From Mesobacillus jeotgali (GTDB taxonomy: Bacteria > Bacillota > Bacilli > Bacillales > Cytobacillaceae): a DNA stretch of 64,000 bases. The stretch lies in assembly GCF_014856545.2 (NCBI RefSeq), contig NZ_CP109811.1, forward strand, positions 4,024,001-4,088,000, written 5' to 3'. The translations under genes and the position numbers were made by a program. This document shows, one piece after another, positions 57,879 to 64,000 of this stretch. Below the pieces are notes generated by a model, which saw nothing but the letters and a program-made list of their open reading frames with translations, was not told where the DNA came from and did not search any database. How positions within the stretch are numbered: the stretch's first letter is position 1; each line of letters starts with the position of its first letter.

Positions 57879-58939
57879 TGAATAGGATTTTGGTCATACT
57901 TTCGTTTTTTTCCCTTTTGCTTACAGGATGTGTCGAGAAGGAAATTATTGATGACGTTAATATCGAAATGGGCGTGGGTTATGACCAGAAAGATGATGAA
58001 ATAGAGGGCACGATCATGGTCCCTATTTTTAACCCCGATAAGAAAATTGGTAATTTTACCTTTTCCGCAACAGCTTCGAGCAACAGGGATTTATTTCAGG
58101 AGATTCAGCGAAGGTCAGCACAGCCCATCGTAACAGGCTCCCTGGAAATTGCCATCTTTGGTGAAGAAATTGCTAAAAAGGGAATCAGGGATTTCATCGA
58201 TGCTTTTGAACGCGACCCAAGCATCGGTGCCAGGGTATATTTTGCCGTTGCAGATGACAAGGCAAAAGAAATTTTATCCGGAACATATGGAAACAGAGGG
58301 AATGCCATTCATTTATCACAGTTAATCAAACACAATACTGAAACTCGTAATTTGCCGGTTACCAACATGCATCTCTATTTGTTTGAACTATATCAGGAGG
58401 GACAAGACCCCTATCTCCCTATCCTGAAAAAAGAGGAGCCTGAAGTAATTGACATTACGGGAATCGCATTATTCAAGGATGACAAAATGGTGAGTCAATT
58501 GCCTTCCGATAAAATGTTCTTCTTTAAGCTTCTTACTGATAAATTCAGCGAAGGCTCATTTAAACTGGAAGTGGATGACAAGGATGTCTCAGTTAAAGAT
58601 TTGGATTCAAAAAATAAGCTCAAACTAAGGAAACGGGAACCCTATGTTATAGACTTAGAAATCGAGATTAATGGACTTATTCGTGAGTATACCGGAAAAA
58701 TTGTGACACCTGAAGTGATCAAGAAGATTGAAAAGGAATTCGAGGACCAAGTCAATAAAGAAGCCACCGCAATGATACAGGACTTTCAGGAAATGGGGAT
58801 AGATCCAGTCGGGTTTGGCCAGTTTATTAAAACTAAAACAAGAGGCTTCGATTTTAAAAGATGGGAAGATGAATATAAGAATTTAACGGTGAATGTTAAA
58901 ACTGATGTGATCATAACTGAGGTAGGGATTGTTGAGTAA
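57875..58939 (+). CDS. Spore germination receptor subunit C (Ger(x)C lipoprotein)
   Basis: 354 residues with lipobox LTGC (C19), then the three-domain GerC layout: ELVEKEI-type opening, RSAQPIVTGSLEIAIFGEEIAKKG and a C-terminal helix domain. Lipid-anchored partner of A and B. AAGGTG lies 8 nt before the ATG. Confidence 0.9.
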   Translation: MMNRILVILSFFSLLLTGCVEKEIIDDVNIEMGVGYDQKDDEIEGTIMVPIFNPDKKIGNFTFSATASSNRDLFQEIQRRSAQPIVTGSLEIAIFGEEIAKKGIRDFIDAFERDPSIGARVYFAVADDKAKEILSGTYGNRGNAIHLSQLIKHNTETRNLPVTNMHLYLFELYQEGQDPYLPILKKEEPEVIDITGIALFKDDKMVSQLPSDKMFFFKLLTDKFSEGSFKLEVDDKDVSVKDLDSKNKLKLRKREPYVIDLEIEINGLIREYTGKIVTPEVIKKIEKEFEDQVNKEATAMIQDFQEMGIDPVGFGQFIKTKTRGFDFKRWEDEYKNLTVNVKTDVIITEVGIVE

Positions 58940-58942
58940 ATG

Positions 58943-58976
58943 AAAGAGGGTGTCCTATGGCACCCTCTTTTGTTTT
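58943..58976 (+). terminator. Bidirectional terminator after the ger operon
   Basis: AAAGAGGGTG/CACCCTCTTT with T-run, between converging ger and rodA-like genes. Confidence 0.9.
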
Positions 58977-60150
58977 ATGCAGTAGTTGAGAACATGTATT
59001 TCTTGTAATGGTACCGAATCGAGAAAATCAGGCTAACAGCGAGCATATTTCCCATTAACGAGCTTCCCCCGTAACTGATAAATGGCAGAGGAATACCCGT
59101 GATTGGCAGAAGGCCAATTGTCATGCCGATATTCTGGAATACGTGGAAAGTGATCATGCTGATGACGCCGACACAGATGTAAGTGTAGAAATCGTTTTTT
59201 GTTTCCATGCCAATCTTGGTGATTTGATAGATGAGCAGGAAAAACAAGCTTACGATGATACTCGCTCCAACGAAGCCGAATTCCTCGCCAATGATGCTGA
59301 AGATGAAGTCAGTATGGCTCTCAGGCAGATACACTTCCCTTGTTCCATAGCCCTTCCCCACTGTTTCACCTGAACCGATGGCCAGCAGCGACCTCGTCAG
59401 CTGAAACCCGGTCGTGCTCTGGTAATTATAAGGGTCAAGCCAGGAATAGATCCGGCCAAATTGATATTCCTTTACACCAAGATATTTTTCGAGAATTTCA
59501 GGCTTCCAGATCACAAAATAAAATATGATTGAAATCAGTGTCAGGCCTGTCCCAAAAATAGGCACAAGCAGCTTCCAGGTAATGCCCGAGATAAAAATCA
59601 TCCCAAGCATGATGGCAATATAAACAAGCGATGTACCAAGGTCAGGCTGCTGCATGACGAGCAAGAGCGGCACCATCGTGACAATACCGATTTTAATCAA
59701 AAGCCAGAAGTCTGTTTGCATCGATTTCAGCCGATATTTCTGATGGTGGTCGACAATCACCCGAGCAAGTGCCAGGATGATGAACACCTTCACCAGCTCG
59801 GAAGGCTGAAGGGTACCCATTGCTGGCACCCTGTACCAGCTTTTCGCCCCATTGATGACAGGAGCAATACTTGAAGGTGCGACAATCAGCCCTGCCAGAA
59901 GGACCAGCCCAAAACCATACGCATACCAGCTCAATTTTTGCAGCTGATCGGAGTCAAGGGTGATGACCGCGGTAATAATGCCAGCACCTATTATGTACCA
60001 GATGATTTGCTTGATCAAAAAGTTTTCAGAGCCATACTGCCCCGTCGTCTGGGCGCTGTAAATGGCGATGCAGCTTGACAGAAATAATAAGATCAATATC
60101 GTAACCAGCCCATAGTCGAGCCGGGAATTCGTTTTAGGATTCGAAGTCAT
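58975..60150 (-). CDS. rodA: RodA/FtsW-family peptidoglycan glycosyltransferase
   Basis: 391 residues from ATG 60150 (MTSNPKTNSR) behind AGGGGAA; the frame is open to 60279 without support. Ten or so transmembrane segments; LQPSELVKV, MQQPDLGTSLVY, the loop SWLDPYNYQSTTGFQLTRSLLAIGSG and FISYGGSSL are SEDS hallmarks. SEDS proteins polymerise lipid II; RodA elongates, FtsW divides. The LDPY..GFQ loop is closer to RodA by memory. It may be a sporulation-phase or vegetative paralog. Confidence 0.86.
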   Translation of the reverse strand: MTSNPKTNSRLDYGLVTILILLFLSSCIAIYSAQTTGQYGSENFLIKQIIWYIIGAGIITAVITLDSDQLQKLSWYAYGFGLVLLAGLIVAPSSIAPVINGAKSWYRVPAMGTLQPSELVKVFIILALARVIVDHHQKYRLKSMQTDFWLLIKIGIVTMVPLLLVMQQPDLGTSLVYIAIMLGMIFISGITWKLLVPIFGTGLTLISIIFYFVIWKPEILEKYLGVKEYQFGRIYSWLDPYNYQSTTGFQLTRSLLAIGSGETVGKGYGTREVYLPESHTDFIFSIIGEEFGFVGASIIVSLFFLLIYQITKIGMETKNDFYTYICVGVISMITFHVFQNIGMTIGLLPITGIPLPFISYGGSSLMGNMLAVSLIFSIRYHYKKYMFSTTA

Positions 60151-60389
60151 TTTTATTCCCCTTTTATATGAAGGCAGATTCCATCTGACATTTGAGTAAG
60201 CTTTTATTAAGGCATAGAATTGAGCCCTAAATGAAGAACTGTTCAATACTTCATTATATTTTTTTCGACAATAAATCACAACTTCTGACTATGAAATGGT
60301 TATTATTACATATCAAAATATTTTTATTCAGGCAATTTGGCGGAGGGAAATGGATGAGGTTTCCTTTTTAACTTTTGTGCCTTAATGAC

Positions 60390-60580
60390 GGACAGATTTG
60401 CAGCTGTCTTCTGGATTTTTGTCCGTCATGGCCTCGATGATGGACAGTTTTTCTGCATTCCTCTGGATTTTTGTCCGTCATGGCCTCGATGATGGACAGT
60501 TTTTCTAATTTTCCCGGGATTTTTGTCCGTCATGGTCTCGATGATGGACAGTTTTTCTAATTTTCCCGGGATTTGTGTCC
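60390..60580. repeat. 52-bp tandem repeat array, 4 units (array E)
   Basis: GGACAG begins at 60390, 60442, 60494 and 60546, exactly 52 bp apart; GACA to TGTC spans 33 bp in all four. The body is TTTTTCTAATTTTCCCGGGA (third and fourth units) or a CTGCATTCCTCTGGA version. Here the linker adds a second symmetry: GTCCGTCAT and ATGATGGAC form an inverted repeat across unit boundaries. Lies between divergent rodA-like and uppP genes. Confidence 0.96.
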
Positions 60581-60674
60581 GTCATCGAGTCACCTGTAAA
60601 TTTACGTGCATAGAGATGGGACATGTTTCATAGCTTTGTAAGGGACAAAGTCTTTGAAAAAGTGGGGATTCTGT

Positions 60675-61457
60675 ATGCTATCAAAAATTGAAGCTTTCAT
60701 CCTTGGGATTATCCAGGGGCTGACTGAGTTTTTGCCGATCAGCAGTACCGGGCATCTTTATCTTGGCAGAAATTTGTTCGGTCTTGAGAAGGCCGGCCTC
60801 CTGCTCGATACGATGCTTCATGTAGGTACGCTGCTGGCAGTGTTTGTGTTTTATAGATACGAGTTTATCAAGATTTTGAAAAATCCGTTTGGGAAACTGA
60901 CCTTCCTCCTTGTTGTCGGCACGCTGCCTGCTGTCGTGGTCGGATTACTGTTTGAGGATTACTTTGATGAGATATCAAAAACCGGCGTGACGATTGGCTG
61001 GGAATTCCTGATTACCGGGACATTGATGTGGTTCGCCGACTCAATCAAAAATGGCCGCAAAAAGATGGACGATATCAGCTATACAGATGCGCTGGTGATT
61101 GGCAGCTTCCAGGCAGCGGCAATTTTTCCTGCGATTTCCCGTTCCGGATTAACGATTGTTGCGGCGCTCTGGCGTAAGCTCGACCGCGAGACAGCAGCCT
61201 ATTTCTCTTTCCTGCTTTCAACTCCTGCGATTCTTGGCGCTATCGTTTTGCAAGGAAAAGATCTTTTCAGCGGCGGAAGTGAGACGATTTCGATTCAGGC
61301 GTTGTTGATTGGGATCATTTCAGCAGCGATTTTCGGTTATATTGCGGTAAAATGGATGATTGGCTATTTGAAAAAACATTCTTTGAAGCCTTTTGCGATT
61401 TATGTGTGGGTAATGGGGCTGGTTGTGTTGTATTTTCAGTATAGCGGGCAGTTCTAA
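60675..61457 (+). CDS. uppP: Undecaprenyl-diphosphatase
   Basis: Recycles the undecaprenyl carrier for cell-wall synthesis. 260 residues from ATG 60675 (MLSKIEAFILG) behind GTGGGG; frame open to 60654. BacA/UppP motifs QGLTEFLPISSTGHL (14-28, with E18) and SRSGLTIVAAL are intact, with about eight membrane segments. Flanked by array E upstream and array F downstream. Confidence 0.94.
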   Translation: MLSKIEAFILGIIQGLTEFLPISSTGHLYLGRNLFGLEKAGLLLDTMLHVGTLLAVFVFYRYEFIKILKNPFGKLTFLLVVGTLPAVVVGLLFEDYFDEISKTGVTIGWEFLITGTLMWFADSIKNGRKKMDDISYTDALVIGSFQAAAIFPAISRSGLTIVAALWRKLDRETAAYFSFLLSTPAILGAIVLQGKDLFSGGSETISIQALLIGIISAAIFGYIAVKWMIGYLKKHSLKPFAIYVWVMGLVVLYFQYSGQF

Positions 61458-61464
61458 AACTTTT

Positions 61465-61611
61465 TATAGCGGAAATCTGAATTTTATAGCGAGTTTTTAT
61501 TTTATATAGCGACTTTTTCGTTTTTATAGCGAGTTTCTCTGTTTTATAGCGACTTTTTCGTTTTTATAGCGAGTTTCTCTGTTTTATAGCGAAAATCCCA
61601 TTTTTATAGCG
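61465..61611. repeat. 20-bp tandem repeat array, 8 units (array F)
   Basis: TATAGCG begins at 61465, 61485, 61505, 61525, 61545, 61565, 61585 and 61605, an exact 20-bp period. Units GAGTTTCTCTGTTTTATAGC and GACTTTTTCGTTTTTATAGC alternate in the middle. The right flank TTATAGCGAATTGGAAATT matches the reverse complement of array A's left flank. Begins 8 bp after the uppP stop. Confidence 0.95.
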
Positions 61612-61656
61612 AATTGGAAATTCCAGCTGTTTTTTTCCAGTTCCCACAATCACGAA

Positions 61657-61694
61657 AAAATGCACACCATTCACAAAGTGGTGTGCATTTTTCA
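61657..61694 (-). terminator. Intrinsic terminator after the HesB-like gene
   Basis: Stem AAAAATGCACACCA/TGGTGTGCATTTTTT on the minus strand, next to the gene end. Confidence 0.88.
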
Positions 61695-61699
61695 TTTTA

Positions 61700-61975
61700 T
61701 CAGCAGCCGCCGTCTCCGCCCATCAGGACAAGACCTTCACGATACTCGTCATATTCAAGTGCCATACCTTGAGTATAGTCGACGATATTGGATTCGATTG
61801 CGACTTGGATTTCGTTGATTACTGTTACATGATCATCTTCTTCCGGCTCCTCCAGAGCCAGACCAATCTGCGGGCCTCCTCAGCCAAAGCCGCCGAAGTA
61901 TACGCGGATACCTTCTGCGTTGCGCTCAGCGAGGATCTCTTTTAAAATGTCGCGCGCTTTATCTGAAATCTGCAT
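61700..61975 (-). CDS. HesB-like (IscA-type) protein with in-frame UGA, candidate selenoprotein
   Basis: From ATG 61975 the frame is 91 codons plus stop and has a single internal TGA at codon 32 (61882-61880): residues RVYFGGFG, UGA, GGPQIGLALEEP. HesB-like selenoproteins carry Sec at this spot and relatives carry Cys. After the UGA the frame stays family-like to the end (VNGxxVAIE-type segment INEIQVAIESNIVDYTQGM, tail GGDGGC). RBS AAAAGGGAGA is upstream. HesB/IscA relatives bind Fe-S or metals; the role of this branch is unknown. If UGA is a stop, the product would be 31 residues and useless. Confidence 0.85.
61842..61862 (-). promoter_or_regulatory. Bacterial SECIS-like hairpin in the HesB-like mRNA
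   Basis: Minus-strand arms TCTGGCTC and GAGCCGGA form 8 bp (one G-U) around loop TGGAG. Twenty-five nucleotides lie between the UGA and the loop, within the 16-37 nt range known for bacterial SECIS, and the loop has a G in its first two positions as required for SelB. Confidence 0.75.
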
Positions 61976-62135
61976 TCTCCCTTTTCCTTTCTTCATCAAA
62001 TCTGTCTAGTGCTTAGTTTACCATGGTATCAATAATAAATATACAATACTGCCCGGAGTATTTTGCGAAGGTTATATTTGGAAAAAATAACCTCCTCCGT
62101 CTGAAATTGTGAACAACATGTGATTAAAACATGAC

Positions 62136-62165
62136 AAAACTAAACGAAACTTAACAAAACTAAAC
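62136..62165. promoter_or_regulatory. Three 10-bp direct repeats upstream of the HTH/PBP regulator
   Basis: AAAACTAAAC, GAAACTTAAC and AAAACTAAAC are adjacent at 62136-62165, and TTTAGTTTAG follows inverted near 62201-62210. One helix turn apart, they suggest an operator for the downstream regulator. Inference only. Confidence 0.4.
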
Positions 62166-62231
62166 AAAAAGTATACCCATCTACTAAATATTCTATTATA
62201 TTTAGTTTAGGATGAAAAGGAGGGAAACCAT

Positions 62232-63152
62232 TTGCAAATTTACACTCCCGATGAAATCGCTTCCATGCTGAAAATTTCCAAGCATACTGTCTATGAAATG
62301 ATTAAGCGTGGCGATCTTGCAGCCTTTAAAGTAGGCAATAAAATGCGGATTGAAGAAAGCGAGTTTGAAAGATATAAAGCCAGCATGTCCGCAAACCCAG
62401 TAAAAACACAGGAGTCAAAGGCGGCAGCCCAGCATTCTTTGCAGCTCGCAGGCAGCCATGATTTCCTTGTCGAACAGCTGGTAAAGTACATAGCGTCTGA
62501 AGGAACAGGACTTTCAATCACTCCCTCCTACATCGGCAGTCTGGAAGGATTGATGATGCTTTACAGAGGCAGTGCCGACATCGCTGCGGTCCACTTGCTC
62601 GACCCGGCATCGCAGCAATACAATCTTCCCTTCATCCGCCAGCTTTTTGTCCATGAGCCGATTACGGTGATGAGACTTGCTTCAAGGGAACAGGGCATGA
62701 TCGTCGCAAAAGGAAATCCAAAGAACATCGCCGGAGTCAAAGACTTGGCTAGGGATGATGTCACGATCATCAATCGGCAAAAAGGTGCCGGAACCCGCTT
62801 CCTGCTCGATTCATTCCTTGCGACTGAAAAATTGGAACCAGCAGCATTAAAAGGATATCAAAATGAGGAATGGACTCACCTGGGTGCGGCGGCACATATC
62901 AGCAGAGGCACCGCCGATGCTGCCTTCGGAATCAGATGCGCAGCAAGCCAGCTTGGACTAGATTTCATCCCGCTCACTAAGGAACAGTTTGATCTTGTAT
63001 TCCGCTGGACTCCCGGAAACAAAGATGCGATCAAACATTTGATTGACCTGATCCAGCTCACTAATTTCAAGGACAGCATCGCGGACCTTGATGGCTATGA
63101 TGCTGAGGAATTCGGAAAAATCATCTATGGAAACCATTTATCGGAGGCATAA
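62232..63152 (+). CDS. HTH (excisionase/MerR-type) regulator with a PBP-like sensor domain
   Basis: 306 residues. The N-terminal HTH_17 domain (YTPDEIASMLKISKHTVYEM) is followed, after a linker (about 55-75), by a periplasmic-binding-protein-like domain (LQLAGSHDFLVEQLVKYI, IAAVHLLDPASQQYNLPFIR, INRQKGAGTRFLLD) as in ModE-like or TupR-type one-component regulators. Starts with TTG 62232 behind AGGAGGG. Its gene is 4 bp from tupA, so it likely senses tungstate or molybdate and controls tupA. Confidence 0.84.
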   Translation: MQIYTPDEIASMLKISKHTVYEMIKRGDLAAFKVGNKMRIEESEFERYKASMSANPVKTQESKAAAQHSLQLAGSHDFLVEQLVKYIASEGTGLSITPSYIGSLEGLMMLYRGSADIAAVHLLDPASQQYNLPFIRQLFVHEPITVMRLASREQGMIVAKGNPKNIAGVKDLARDDVTIINRQKGAGTRFLLDSFLATEKLEPAALKGYQNEEWTHLGAAAHISRGTADAAFGIRCAASQLGLDFIPLTKEQFDLVFRWTPGNKDAIKHLIDLIQLTNFKDSIADLDGYDAEEFGKIIYGNHLSEA

Positions 63153-63156
63153 AACA

Positions 63157-64000
63157 ATGAAACTGAAAAATTTAATTTCTATCTTATTCGTTCTTATGTT
63201 AGCTCTTGTAACCGGATGTTCAGATTCTGATTCTACTGCCAATGAACCAGAAAAGGCTCCAAAAGAAGAAAAAACAGACCTGATTCTCGCGACTACAACC
63301 AGTACCCAGGACAGCGGGCTGCTTGATGTGTTACTGCCTGAATTCGAAAAAGAAAACAACTACAATGTAAAAACAATTGCGGTCGGTACTGGCCAGGCGC
63401 TTGAAATGGGAACGCGCGGCGAAGCGGATGTTCTGCTTGTCCACGCTCCTGCTGCAGAAGAAGAGCTTGTTAAGAGCGGCGATGCAATTAACCGCCAGAA
63501 AATCATGTACAATGATTTCATCCTTGTCGGCCCTGCTGAAGACCCAGCTAAGATAAAGGGGTTATCTGTTGCTGAGGCATTGACGAAAATCACTGAATCA
63601 AAAGCTTCATTTGTATCACGCGGTGATGATTCCGGAACACATAAAAAAGAACTAGAGCTTTGGAAAAAATCTTCCCTGGATCCGAAAGCACTTGGTGATG
63701 CCTATATCGAGGCTGGGCAGGGCATGGGTGCAACACTCAAGATTGCCTCAGAGAAAACAGGCTATACACTGACAGATCGCGCGACTTTCCTGGCGCAAAA
63801 GAAAAACATGCCTGACACGGAAATTCTGGTAGAAGGCGATGAGAGTCTGCTGAACATTTATCACGTTATGCAGGTCAACGATGATAAGCATGAAAAAGTA
63901 AATGCAGAAGGTGCGAAAGCATTCGTTGAATTCATGACTGCCGAAGGCACAAAGAATATCATCAAGGATTTCGGTGTGGATGAATACGGTGAGCCTCTCT
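63157..64000 (+). CDS. tupA: Tungstate ABC transporter substrate-binding lipoprotein (partial at right edge)
   Basis: At least 281 residues; lipobox VTGC (C21) and the TupA start LATTTSTQDSGLLDVLLPEF, then GTGQALEMGTRGEADVLLVH and SRGDDSGTHKKELELW, the oxyanion-binding loops. Tungstate proteins are told from molybdate ModA by the TTTSTQDSGL opening. Cut by the window end; permease and ATPase genes should follow. Confidence 0.9.
   Translation, partial: MKLKNLISILFVLMLALVTGCSDSDSTANEPEKAPKEEKTDLILATTTSTQDSGLLDVLLPEFEKENNYNVKTIAVGTGQALEMGTRGEADVLLVHAPAAEEELVKSGDAINRQKIMYNDFILVGPAEDPAKIKGLSVAEALTKITESKASFVSRGDDSGTHKKELELWKKSSLDPKALGDAYIEAGQGMGATLKIASEKTGYTLTDRATFLAQKKNMPDTEILVEGDESLLNIYHVMQVNDDKHEKVNAEGAKAFVEFMTAEGTKNIIKDFGVDEYGEPL

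Noticed and set aside
61880..61882. Plain nonsense mutation in the HesB-like gene
   Set aside because: Kept as an alternative but ranked lower: the UGA is exactly at the family's Cys/Sec site, the rest of the frame is intact, and a SECIS-like hairpin lies at the right distance.

Overview
The window reads as a chromosomal segment of an endospore-forming Bacillaceae bacterium (Bacillus/Mesobacillus-like). Gene content and order follow two blocks of the Bacillus subtilis chromosome, yutJ-thrB-thrC-hom-yutH-G-F-E-D-C-lipA-lytH(yunA)-yunB-C-D-F and sufB-U-S-D-C-metQPN-yusE-F-G-gcvH-yusI-J-K-L-M-N-yusU-yusV. From memory, tens of kb of purine-catabolism and other genes lie between these blocks in B. 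subtilis; here yunF and sufB are separated by under 500 bp. Spore genes (yutH, yutC, yunB, yusN-type coat proteins, a gerA-type receptor operon) support an endospore former. There are no rRNA or tRNA genes, phages, insertion sequences or CRISPR arrays.

Layout. 1-4.7 kb: end of yutJ, yuzD, nfuA and the threonine operon hom-thrC-thrB. 4.7-10.3 kb: a D-2-hydroxyacid dehydrogenase, yutH, yutG, a frameshifted yutF, yutE and an EAL protein. 10.5-11.03 kb: a 52-bp tandem repeat array. 11.1-16.2 kb: glpX, small cytosolic proteins, yutD, yutC, lipA and lytH. 16.2-20.05 kb: an NSS transporter with its 33-residue subunit, and an NhaC-family transporter under a lysine riboswitch. 20-25 kb: yunB, an HD-GYP protein, yunC, yunD, yunF. 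25.5-31 kb: sufCDSUB. 31-32.3 kb: a cloverleaf palindrome, a second 52-bp array and a small ORF. 32.3-37.4 kb: a CMD-family protein, metNPQ and metY, each of the last two under a SAM-I riboswitch. 37.4-41.5 kb: small yus genes, an MFS transporter and gcvH. 41.7-48.5 kb: fatty-acid beta-oxidation (fadE, fadA, frameshifted fadN with a FadR box) and proline dehydrogenase with a cre site. 48.7-54 kb: coat proteins, a third 52-bp array, and a Fur-type siderophore uptake locus. 55.2-58.9 kb: gerA-type operon. 59-61.5 kb: rodA-like gene, a fourth 52-bp array, uppP and a 20-bp array. 61.7-64 kb: a HesB-like protein with an in-frame UGA, a HTH/periplasmic-binding regulator and tupA (cut by the window end).

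Two signals stand out. First, the HesB-like gene at 61700-61975 has an in-frame UGA exactly where Cys/Sec lies in that family (GFG-U-GGP), followed by a bacterial SECIS-like hairpin at the right distance, so it is probably a selenoprotein. A tungstate-binding protein gene close by fits a cell with Se/W enzymes. Second, four intergenic arrays of unrelated consensus share exactly the same geometry: 52-bp period and a GACA-N25-TGTC pair in every unit, all in the same orientation. Two further arrays with a strict 20-bp period lie near the two ends of the window in opposite orientation. I do not recognise these as a named element family.

Two conserved genes (yutF, fadN) carry frameshifts, which may be sequence errors or real decay. 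All functional calls rest on reading the sequence and remembered family features; no search was run.
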